Part shown: positions 12,501 to 24,500 of the stretch, piece by piece
Layout: each line of letters opens with the position of its first letter
Numbering within the stretch: position 1 is the stretch's first letter
Assembly: GCA_949825025.1 (NCBI GenBank)
Contig: OX463786.1
Coordinates: 15,213,309 to 15,277,308 of the forward strand
Reading direction: 5' to 3'
From: Siphlonurus alternatus
Taxonomy: Eukaryota > Arthropoda > Insecta > Ephemeroptera > Siphlonuridae
DNA length: 64,000 bases
Notes under the pieces: generated by a model
What the model saw: the letters and a program-made list of their open reading frames with translations, nothing else
Told to the model about the DNA's origin: nothing
Database searches by the model: none
Program-made: the position numbers and the translations under genes

Positions 12501-15500
12501 TTTATTAAGAGAGGCGTCAAGAGACGCATTACTCTCTCAGGAATTTTTAATAACATTTTGAAAGTAGTTCCCGGATTCTAAAAAAGCAGGAAAAAAAATC
12601 AGAGTTACCTAAATTTGCACCCCCCATCCATTTCTGCAATAAAAAAATTATGAGGTTGACACTCTATTGTGATTTCTTTTATTTGTTGCAAAAATTAAAA
12701 CACTGAACTGTGATATCAGCTGAGATACCTATTCGCTTCAGCTAAAATGTAATATTTTGAAAGCAAACAGAAATATAAAGAATAAATCAAAGCTAAATCA
12801 GAGAACTTACATTTTTCAATATAACATCTCTGGTTTTATGAATAGATTTCTCAATAAATTTTACAGCACATATACATACATAACAAAGTAATATTGTTAT
12901 AAATATTATTATGATAAATTAATAAAACTTTATGCCATGAGCCATGAGATAGCATGGTTCAGCTAGAAAAGAGGTTTCAAATGTGTTTCTGTTAAACCCC
13001 AGTCGCAGCCTCAAAACCGAGCGGCGCAATCGTCTTGTTTGCACCCTGATGTGCAGGGGCGCAAAAAACCTGTCGACCGCGGCGCAAAATACCTGTTTAC
13101 TTGACTGCGTTGGGGCGCAAAAGACCGGTCATTAAGGGAAATTGGCGCAAACGTCTTGCACCGCCCTAAATGGGGGAGGGGGGAAGACTTTTTAAATTGA
13201 TTACTTTAAGGGTAAGGTAACGCCACCAATGTTAAAAAAAATCCCTCTCACAAAAATTCTGAAAAAAATTTAAAATGTTCTCCTCTACACCCCCTATCAG
13301 TAGCTAAAATATCAGGTATACAAATACGATCTAGTTTTTGAGTTATGAATTTTTAAAGTTGACCAATTTAACATGGGAGTTTCATTTCTCCATGTTAAAG
13401 TAGTCAACTTTAAAAATTTATAACTCAAAAACTAGATCGTATTTGTATACCTGATATTTTAGGTGCTGATAGGGGGTATAGAGGAGAACATTTTAAATTT
13501 TTTTCAGAATTTTTGTGAGAGGGATTTTTTTTAACATTGGTGGCGTTACCTTACCCTTAATAGTTTCTGAGAAAAAAAAAATCAAATTTTCTAACATGGA
13601 AGCTTATTGAGAAAAATTTCCCGCCAGGGAACACTTGAAGCCTCCATTGGAATGAAGGCTTACTTGTTTTTTGTTTTTTTTTTTGTTTTTTTTTTTTTTC
13701 TTTCTCTCTGAAGATACACTTGGTCGAAGGCTGATAATGAAAAAAAAAAAAAAAAGCAGGAAAACAAGATAATATTGATTAATATATTTTCTGCAGTAAA
13801 TAAACTACAAAAAAAAAAAATAAGACTTGCAAAATGGTTCCAAAATCATATTTTTCTTGTAATTTTCTTATTGTTTGAGTAAGAAATAATGAATGAATAA
13901 CAGTCTAAAGCAATACTAAACATTGTTAGGTAAGGAGGCATTTAAATGTTTTGTTCTGTGTTCACATACACTCATTTTTACTGCGATATTTAGATTATTT
14001 AGTGAATATTTCACGCAAGCTTCAAATTCGCTGATGTTGTGGAGTTCCTACTCTCTCATCTACCCCCATGTAAAATGAAATGACATACTGTTTCAACATT
14101 AAAGTGAAAAGCAAGGTTAGAAAATTTATTCATTCAAAATTCAAAGTTAGATGCTAAATGAATGGAGGTGTAAAAAAAATGATTTCAAATAAAGGTAGCT
14201 TCAAATTTCTTTTTTTTTATGTGTTCTGTTTTTGTTTTTTGAGCCCGCTCCTGCTAAGGAACAATAGAAGCTTCAAGTGTAAGAGTGTTCAATAAAAACT
14301 TTAATAAAGAAGCTTCAAGTGTTCCCTGGAAAATTCTCTCCATAAGTCATCATGTTAAAAAAATGTGAATTTATTCTCAGTAACTGTTAAAAGATATTAG
14401 TTTGAAAACATTTCCTTCCCCCTATTCAGGCATCTTCTGATAGTAAATCGAGAGCTTATTTTCCTTTAAAAATTTTCTTTATAAATTGCCAAAAAAAAAA
14501 GCAATTTAGTTTTTTTTTTTTTTTTTTTAATGTTGGTTTGGATAGGACGGTGGGAACACCGTAAAATCAGCTTATTTGAAGCCTCTATTGACCTTTATGT
14601 GCCCTTGACTGAAGACTCACTTTGTCACGTTGCAGCAAGGAGTTGCTCAGATCTGCACCAAGGTGTCTGCCAAACCCGTGAGCGTGTTCAAGAAACCTCG
14701 AGAGTCTTACCCCAAAGATGCTACGTACTCCTGGGCCATCGCAGAATTTGCTACCCACGGGTAAATTGTTCTTCCTTGTCCTTAGAATGGTTCTATCAAT
14801 AGTAACAGAAATACCTTGAAAAATATCAGAAATAACCCCGACCTCATTCCAGTTGACAACCTAAAAATTAAAAAAAAAAAATGAGGCCTACATAACCCGC
14901 TACAAAAAATAAAATAAAAAAATAAATTAATAAAAGTTTTAAACCCCCTGCAACAATGTCATAATCTCTTGTTGCTTTAATATAAGCCAAATGATCTTTG
15001 TGAGGTCTCAGATATGTTTTGAACTCTGAATGAGTTACAATTCAACATAGTCTCTGTACCTTGAAATTGTGAGATTGGCTTCATTAGTCTCTGTACCTTG
15101 AAATTGTGAGATTGGCTTCATTAGTCTCTGTACCTTGAAATTGTAAGATTGGCTTCATTTAAGAAATAAAAGAGGAAAACTACAGACTGTTTTTCAGCTG
15201 AAAAACTTCAATGCCATAGGTCATGACTGTACACTATAGACAAAGTTAACTATAAAAACGTAACAAAAATGTTAATTTTTTTCTCTACAGTGAGGCAGAG
15301 AAAGTGATTCGTGCCTTGCACCGTACGCCTCCCATGAACCTGGATGTTAAGTTTGGGTACAGCGACCGCGACAGGCAGAAGATGGGTCGAGATAGAGAAG
15401 AGGCTCGTCAGTGGGAGGTGGAGAAGGAGATTCAAGATAAGATAAGGAGGCCTGTAGAAAACCTGATGAATTGTATAAAGCCACCACTTAGCCAGTACGG

Positions 15501-18500
15501 GCAGGAAACCTGCGACTATGCAACGTGAGTACCTACACCTACATTAGTGTCTTGTCACAGCATACACTGATTGTTGCATGATTTGTGGTGAAATGTGCAA
15601 TCCTCAAAATTTTGGTCCATATCTACAGCTTATGTATAGAATCCAGGTTAGCTTTTTTTTTTTTCTTTCTTTTGTTGTTCCCACTATTGTCGACATAGTT
15701 TGGCTATTGCAACTCAGAATCTCACATCACATGCACTAGCCTATATTCTCAAACTTCATTACAGAGAAATGGTGTTAAAAAAAGTGAAAAATACACCCAA
15801 TTTATACAAAGTTACAGAAAAATCATCGGATTTCTTACTAAATGTTGTTTGTGTCAATGGGTTAGCTTCCAATACGGGTGGCTTGGAATCATAAGCATTT
15901 TTAACATGGTTTCGAGTTGCAAAGTTTATTTTTCCTTCTACACAATGTATTTTGAGCTTGCTTGTCTCAGGAATAAAAAATGTTCTAACCTGGTGTCTTT
16001 TGTTCCTACAGTGGGATGGGTCGTTCCAGAGGTTTGCTTGGTGCAGGCCGCGGCTTGTCTCTTCCCCAACGTTGCCATATCACCTCGTGGCCCCGAGACT
16101 CTCGCCCTGGTACCATGGGTGTGCACAACCTGACCACCGTCAACCTCAACGCTAACTTGGACCCCTTCAATCTGGACCAGGAGACAGACTACTTCGGACA
16201 CTACGCAGGTCAGTAAACTGAAGAAATGTAGCACAAAGCTGACCCAGCTAACTTGAGTTTAAGTATGATGATAAAAATGGCATGATTTAGTGAATTTGTA
16301 ATAAAGAAAATCAAAGGAATATTATGTCTTTCTTGCAGCTTTGCTCCTTTGTTAAAAGAGGGTTGACGTTTGACTAATGTCTGTTTCATTAGTTATTTAC
16401 TGAATAAGTAAAGTTGGTGTGTTAATGTGAACTTTCTAGTTCTATTGAGGAATTGTGTCCTGTTAGCAAACTAGTATTAACAAGATAAAATTTTCTTCTA
16501 CCTTTGGCATCTAGAAATTATCAGTAACAGTTATGTCTAGGGATTTATTTATTTAATTTATTTGTTCAATGAAAGATAGCGAGAGTAAACTAAAAATAGC
16601 AGGCTATTGAGTCATTTTGTTAAACTTGTCAATAAGAGGCCATCTTGACAGAGGTTTTAAGTCTTCTGGATTTAAATTGTTTTCTTTCATTATCCTTAAA
16701 CATAAAGCCTAGTCACATTCTTTTATGTGGGGGAAGGGGGAGTGCAAACACTTTCTTTTTCTGGACATTAATAATTGAAAATACAATGTGCTGCATGTTG
16801 ATGGACCTTCCTTTCACAAATAAGAATTGTATGTTCTATATAATGGCTTGAATTCTTATCAGTAACAATGTACTTGTCATTCCCAGGAGGTTACAATGAC
16901 GACTCGACGGCAGTCATCTCAAAGGCCCTCGATCAAATGAACCTGACCAAGCCAGTGGACACCAGTTCCGGCAGGAGACAGGTCTTCGGAGGCAGGGGCT
17001 TCTTGTTGCCTAGCAGGTGAGCATTGTAGACCAATCACATTAAGTCATTGGAAATTCAAGTTAAAAATGAATAACTAAAATTTAAAACTGTTACTATTAC
17101 AGATTATTGAGCAAAGCTTTGATAATATTTACTAGCTTCAGAAGTTATCTTAGTACAAGAATTATTACTTTCTATTAATAGTTTTAAAGTACAGCCTAAC
17201 AAATCTTTATTGTTAGAATATTTGTGTTTTTTATTTATATAAAATACATAGCTGTTTTAATTGAGTCAAATAAAATATATAGGAAAGAATGTTAAAAGGC
17301 AAAACAGAAGAAACAAAAACTAGTTTTAAGTAATGTATATGACATTGGGATTTTTTGGCTTGTTTATTTTCTAATTAGAAACCAAGTGACTTCCATCCTT
17401 TATTATATGATTTATTGACTGAGTCTTGATAGGATCTAAAACAAAAATAACTAGCGGCAGGAGCTGACTATTTTTTTCCTCTGTGTCCCTAGTAAACGTA
17501 AGCCGGGAGTGAGGGCCGGCAACAATCTCGAACAATTGAACTACGAGGGAATGGGCAGACCTCAACCCACCAGCGCCCAGTCAGACTACGGTAAGGCATT
17601 GTTTGTTTCAAGCAAGCGGATTTTGGAAATCTACTGTAATGTTTAACCCATATTTAAGAATGACTAAAGTTCCTTGAAACTTTTAGAAAAATATAATTTT
17701 TAAACTTGACATCTCAGAAAAAATGCATTACCAAGCCTAAAAAGCTTCTTCCCCCCCCCCCCCTCTTTTTACATTAAAAAACACAGTGGCCCATGTTCAT
17801 GAAAGATTATTATTATTGGGCTCAATTCACAAAAAAAGACGGTATCCAGGTTTCTCACTAGCCAATGTTAGTGTCAGCCCAACTTAATGACACTGAACTT
17901 AGATAGCGGGAAACCTGGATACATTCCTAGACGACTTCATGTCTATAATTTTCACAGCTTATATCACCTACTTTCACTATTTTTATAAGGACTAAATGTT
18001 CTTACTGCTCAAGGTCAAGCTACGAAGAGAATCAAAATTGTTCCTAACTTGTCATTAGAGATTTTCTTCATTTTAGTATGTTATCTTAAATATTCTCATT
18101 CTCACATTTTACCCTTTCTAACGATCCGACTGACTGCCTCATTTCCTATCGCAGGTACGCAGGAAAGCAGCACCCCTGACGAAGAAGATCATTATTCTGA
18201 TGAAGGAGCAGCCTTGGTGCACGCCCCTCCATACTGTGGCCCCAACGGTTCCTACGGCCGCTGCTGCAAGTGCAGTAACATGACCACCTTGCGGTGCTCC
18301 AACTGTGCTACCTGGCTGTGTAGCGAGGTGTGTCGTGCTCTCAGACCCATGCATCCTCTCAGCTGCAAGCCAATGTGAGTAACAATGTCTATTGTCTTGT
18401 TTGTAATGTCTTCAGTCGCCGGTAGATAGATTATATAAAGGCTTCAAGTGTTCTCATTAAAAGAAGACCATAATTCACCATGTTAGAAATGTTGACTTGT

Positions 18501-21500
18501 TCTCTTTAACTAATAAGCTACTATCAAATTGGGGGGGGGGGGGGGGGGGACTTCTGCCCCATTTAAATAGACGATGACAATATTGTAAAAATCAGCTGAA
18601 TTGAAGCTTCCTTATCAAACAAAAGAGGTGACAAAATACAGACCTTGTAAAGAGGAAACAGCTGAAGTTTAGGGCTTCAGCGACGCCTAGAATTGTCTAA
18701 ACCTGATCTGATTGTATTTTTCTTAGCTCTGCTTAGTAAATAGATTTTTATTTAAATATATATTTTTTTTTTTTGCTTTACATGAGCAATATTTTGTATT
18801 GATTGCTGCAAAATTATTGAATTAATTTTTTTACCTCGTTACCAGAACTCTAGTCCAGACAATCTATAATAAAAATGTGATGAAAGTAGTTAACATAACC
18901 ATTTTCTTACTCAGGCCCCCTGGGACGATAAACGAGCGCTGGCAGAACAATTACGTGACAAACCACCAAGAGCGTGAGAAACGTCCTGGCTGGCAAAGGC
19001 CTGCAGGTTTCAACAACACCGGTTATCACAGCAACCGAGGCAATCGTCAGGGCAACAACAACAGTCACGCCAACAGAAACAACCAGCAGCAGCAACTCAA
19101 CTACGTGAGTGTTTGTTAACATTTTGATTTTTTGTAGTGTTGGTTTCTGTGGGATGTCTGTACAGCTGTAAGTAGAGATAAAATTGTAAATAAAAAAAAA
19201 TATAAATATATGTCTTCGTTATGAAAATTAGAGCCAAATTAAAAAACAGACAGTTCCACTTTGTAATAAGAGCTATACTGTATTTCTAATTTTTAAATTT
19301 TAGTGACCTTTAAGGTATAACCTGAGAATTTGTCTGTCAAGGTCAAGGGGTGTGGCTTCACTGGCAAATCTGGCAACACTGTTGCAATAGTATTGCGAAT
19401 AATTTTTTAGGAGGGGGTGGTAACTACAGTCCCTGAGAGCGTTGCCAAGTCTCTTAGGTCATATGAGAAACGATCATCGCCACGGTTCGAAATATATGAA
19501 AACAATTCAGAAAAATAGTCCAAAAAATTAGCTTTTAATCTGTGTAAAATTTTTAAAAAAAATCTTGAGCCGTTTTTGTGTAATTTTGATTGAAAAATTT
19601 AACATTGAAAGTATACAAAATACACATTTAAATAAATTAATTATAATTAAACCAACGGTTAAAAAAATCTGAAAAAAATCAGTAGTATTTGGACAATTGT
19701 TGTAAGTCTATACCAAATTAATTTCAAGAACATCTGTTGATACCACTTTTTTCGTCCGAATATCTCAGGTTAAGCCTTAATAAATATTAGTTGTCTTGTT
19801 TTGCACTTCACTGTTTCATTGATCACATTGCTTCCTAAGAAAAAAAAAAAGAAAAGAAAAGGAAAGAAAAAAAAACTTAAAAACTTATATTTTTTTTTTT
19901 GTTCAAGAAGCAAATATAAATGCTTCATAGCCAGAGAGAAAGTTCATTTATATTGTAGATTTTTCGTTTTCAATTTTTTTCTAAAATAAGAATTTGTGTT
20001 TTGTTATAGAACGGAGGAGAGAATCAAAACCAGAAGAACACCGAAGTCAGCAGAGATCAACAGAAGAAACCTGAGTTAGTATCTAGATCGTATTATGAGA
20101 GAAAAGTTGACAAACAACCTTCTCGTAACATACCACGTAGTGACATTTACGCAGTCACAGCCGAGATGAGTAAATATAATAACCCTGAGCAAACATTGCC
20201 TGAAACTTCTGAACATTCTGATTATCAAAATAATCAAAACATTAGGTCCCAAACTCCTCATATCAATGATGTTCCTAATAATCGTGTGTTACAACCCAAA
20301 TTACCAGATAAAAATCAAGAAAATAGTAAATCACAAGAAACCTCATCAATGCCTGGTATAGTCATAACAAAATTATCTAATCCTAAACCTCCATCATTTA
20401 ATAAAAATCAATCTAAAGTAAATGCTCAAAATAATGTTCAAAATCCTATAGTGCCTGAAATTGAACTTAATGTTAAAACACCTGATGAAAGTGCTCAAAA
20501 TTTAAATTCTAAGCCTGAAAATTCTGTTCAATTAGATAGTAAAAATGTACCGTCCAAGTCTTCTGAAAATATTCCATCTTCGGATTCAAATAACCAAGGT
20601 GAAAACACAAGGTATAGGTGGAATAAAATTGGTAATGGCAAAAAATATGGTGCTGAGAGTAATTCAAAGACTGCAGAAGCAGCTAGCAAGAATCAGAATC
20701 CTCAGGCAGAGAAGAAAGAGAAAGTACTTATTGCGTCAGTTGACATTGCAAATAATACTGGAAAATCTAAAGTAGAGTCGACTAATACTTCTCAAAAATC
20801 ACAGACAAAACCAATTAATCAAGCTTCTTTACAGGGTAAAAAGCCTCAAATGCAATCAACAAATCAATCAGTTATTCCACAGGAACAAAAACTCCAAACT
20901 AAGCTATCAGATAAATTTTCACAAGACAAAAAGCCTCAAACAAAATCAATGAATCAATCAGTTGCTTCACAGGGACAAGGTCCTCAAATACAATCAACAA
21001 ATCAATCAGTTGCTTCACAGGGACAAAGACCTCAAATAAAATCAATGAATAAATCAGTTGCTCTACAGGAACAAGGTCTTCAAACAAAATCAATGAATCA
21101 ATTAGTTGCTTCACAGGTACAAGATCCCCAAATAAAATCAACAAATCAATCAGTTGCTTCACAGGGCCAAGGTCCTCAAATAAAATCAACAAATCAATCG
21201 GTTACTTCACAGGGCCAAGGTCCTCAAATAAAATCAACAAATCAATCAGTTGCTTCACAGGGACAAGGTCCTCAAATAAAATCAACAAATCAATTGGTTA
21301 CTTCACAGGGCCAAGGTCCTCAAATAAAATCAACAAATCAATCAGTTGCTTCACAGGGACAAGGTCCTCAAATAAAATCAACAAATCAATCAGTTACTTC
21401 ACAGGGCCAAGGTCCTCAAATAAAATCAACAAATCAATCGGTTACTTCACAGGGCCAAGGTCCTCAAATAAAATCAACAAATCAATATGTTGCTTCGGAA

Positions 21501-24500
21501 GTACAGGGGCCTCCAACAAAATCAACAAATCAATCAGTTAATGAGGATGCTAAAGAAATCCCTGTACTAATAAACTCTAAGCCAGTTTCTTCCAATACTG
21601 ATGCCATCATTGAAACTATAAAGTCCTCTTTTGATAGTCTGAAGTTAGAGTCAAATCCTGTCACTTCAAATGCCTCGTCTCATACTCAAAATAGCTCAAA
21701 TTCCATCATAGTATTTAATTCAAATTCCATTCCAGTACTGAATATTTCTTCTCACACTAGACCACCTTCCCAGTCAAATTCTTCTGTAAACACTCAACAA
21801 CAACCCCCCATTCAACCAACAAAGTCAAATCATGAGCAGCAAAATTATGTCCCTCCAACAGCTTATAGAAATCATAATCGTATCAAATTTCAATCACAAA
21901 ATATGAAACCTCCTAGATTTAGAAATAAATATCCACAAGATCATCAAGATACACAACCATACAAAAACAAATGGCATAGAATTAATAATGGAAATAGATC
22001 CAACTATAATAGATATAATAATAATAATCAATATACTCTGTTAGAAACACCACAGCTGGAACCAATAGAAAATCTAGTGTTGCAACTTCAACCAATTACT
22101 GTACCAGAACCTGAAATCACTCCTACTGAAAGTACGACACCAGAATTACCACAACCCTGTGAAGAAATACAACCAATGTTTGAAAGCAATGACTCAAATC
22201 CATCTCCAAGTCCATTAATGGAAGTAATTGTAGAAACTCCATTACCAAATTTCAATAATCCACCTCCAAATTATAAACCTGAAGAACCAATTCCAGTTTA
22301 TAATGAAAATAATTTCCCACCTTTAGCTGCATTAGATCAAAATTATCAACCAGAATTACAAATTTATCAAACTGAAATACCATCAAGTTATCAACAACCA
22401 GAATTATTAATTAATAATTATCAATATAATCCAATAATTCAAAATGAAGTACCAGTTATGTATGCAATACCACAAAATTATCAATATGAAGACATTGATA
22501 ATACAGAAGAAGTGTATGATGAACAATTTTATGAAACGGGAGTTGAAGGTGAGGAACTATCAATGTCACAAACTCCAGATGACGGAATGTCACCATCAAC
22601 TTACTGTAGGTATGAGGGAGATAATGTTTACCAAACTGAAACTGAAGGAGTAGAAAATTCAACACCAAATTATAATGGTTACCCAGGACAAATGATTCAA
22701 ATACCTTACAATAATTATCAGCCATTGATAAATGCTCAATATCAAGAACATCAAAATTATAATGGTCAATATCAAGAACATCAAAATTATAATGGTCAAT
22801 ATCAAGAACAGCAAAATTATAATGGTCAATATTTAATTGTCCCACCAAGTTATTACCAAAATCAGCCTATGATGTATCATGATATGTATCAAATTCCAAA
22901 CTATCCAATTTACCCTCTTCCAAGTTATGGCATACCAAACTATATGGCATATCCTCCTCAAAGTACTTGTGTAACTCCCAAAACAAATAACTTTATACCG
23001 GTACAGTACACTGATCCTAACGCTTACGTCCCGAAATATCAAATTCTCCAACGTCCACCTGGTGTTACTACTATTAGTCTCCCTAATGCTGATAATGTAA
23101 CTATGTTGGTACCACCACCTCCACAGACTGTTAACCAGGACACACAAAAAACACAAACAAAGAAGAAAAAGTCGGTCCGATTTTCTGATATTGATTGCAA
23201 ATATTGATGGGTGCTTAGGAAGTATTTTTGTAAGGTAAAGTTAATTTTTGTGTGCCTTTAGATTTTTTTGAGAAGTTTAATTTAAAAGTAGACTTATTTT
23301 GTCATTAGATTAATTTTAATGCTATCGTGAAGCTTATTTTTTTATTATTGCTTTTTTGTTAAATTGTTGCACTAGTTGCATAATTCAATTTTCTTGTCTT
23401 GTACTTTTTTTTCTAGTTAATTTTTTTTTTTATTAAATCTTGTCATAATATGTAACAAGACTTCAATTAATATATAAGTTTATTGTAACGTTTTGATACT
23501 AGTGTATTTTGTAACATTTTTTTTTTATATATACAATGATTATGATTAAAACTTTTTTGAAGTTGTAGGAATTTATTCTGTAAGTAGCAATTTTATTACT
23601 ACTTACAAAGGAGGGATAAAATTGCAACTGATGACATTTAATGGTTTTGCAAAACTCATTTTTTCCATACTCTTTTTGTATGTTTTGCAAAATTAGAAGT
23701 TATATTGTGCTACTTGTCAGATATAGTATAATGCGTGGCAATATATTGTAAAGTTGTTATCAATTGAACTAGCCAGTCCAGTGGACTCTTTAACAATAGG
23801 CTGGTTTCATTCAACTCACTAACGAACTTTTTGTGACAATTTTTTCCATGAAAAATATTTTATTGCACAACCGTAGGTTATTGGTAGTAAAAACAAATTC
23901 TGACCATAAAAACATTTAAAGTTAAACAAAATTAAACACTGTACTTTTCATACCCGACTGTGCCTTTTTGTAATTCTAGTTTAATATTGCCCAATGTCAT
24001 AACGGCATGCCACGTTGTTATTTAACTATCATACAGTTTATTGTAATAAATATTTCAAAAGAGTCAAATGAGTCACTTTCGTGGCAATTTAAATTTAATG
24101 ATGCAAGTTCTGCCTTTTTGCTTGTATATTTTTTTAATGTTGGTCTAATACTGGTATTAGCTTTATCCAGTTATATCTTGTGTGCTAATTTGTGTGTTCT
24201 TATGCAATGTTAATTCCATGTCTTCTTCACATATTGTATTTTTAGTTCTAGTTAATTTTTTTTTTCTTTCTATATATTAATGACAGTTCCTATATTTCTA
24301 GGTACTTATTAATTCTGTTTGCCAGTATTTTTTTTTTTATATATATATTATTATATCATTATTTACATAGTTTATTTATATCTAGATTTTGTAGTTTGTA
24401 TCATTATTATTATTTACATTACCAACCACAGGGTACAAGTAATTTTATTCCAATCATTAATTTAATGAAATGTAAAATTAAAATTAATTTTATTATTATT

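Larger units (their letters stand above)
10623..13163. mobile_element. Mutator-like non-autonomous element, long TIRs, 9-bp duplication
   Basis: Long inverted arms at about 10623-10860 and 12930-13163 start GGTGCA and CGGTGCA on their outer sides. They contain tandem copies of ggtcttttgcgccgcggtca. CCCTAAATG flanks both sides (10614-10622 and 13164-13172). Relatives of the host element show an uninterrupted ctaaatgggg at the equivalent point. The interior has no transposase, but carries two further inserted MITEs (11793-12212, 12320-12670). Confidence 0.85.
10474..13650. mobile_element. Old foldback element interrupted by two younger transposons
   Basis: Its left end (ggaggcttcaagtcagctga near 10478) and right end (cacttgaagcctccattgg to 13650) match uninterrupted relatives at 52990-53272 and 31787-32040. 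The body is split by the Mutator-like element 10623-13163 and by the TTAA element 13206-13560. Confidence 0.8.

Noticed and set aside
15938..16234. 98-residue antisense frame over exon 5
   Set aside because: Shadow of a real GC-rich exon on the plus strand.
20899..21192. 97-residue antisense open frame
   Set aside because: Open only because the 48-bp repeat is a multiple of three. It is a shadow of exon 10.
22456..23156. Antisense frames of 130 and 107 residues
   Set aside because: Shadows of the low-complexity end of exon 10, with no domain and no splice context.
23205..23240. TGA read-through leading to AAG|GTAAAG at 23234
   Set aside because: Reading past the TGA reaches a nice donor in phase 0, but exon 11 needs phase 2 and no recoding signal is visible.
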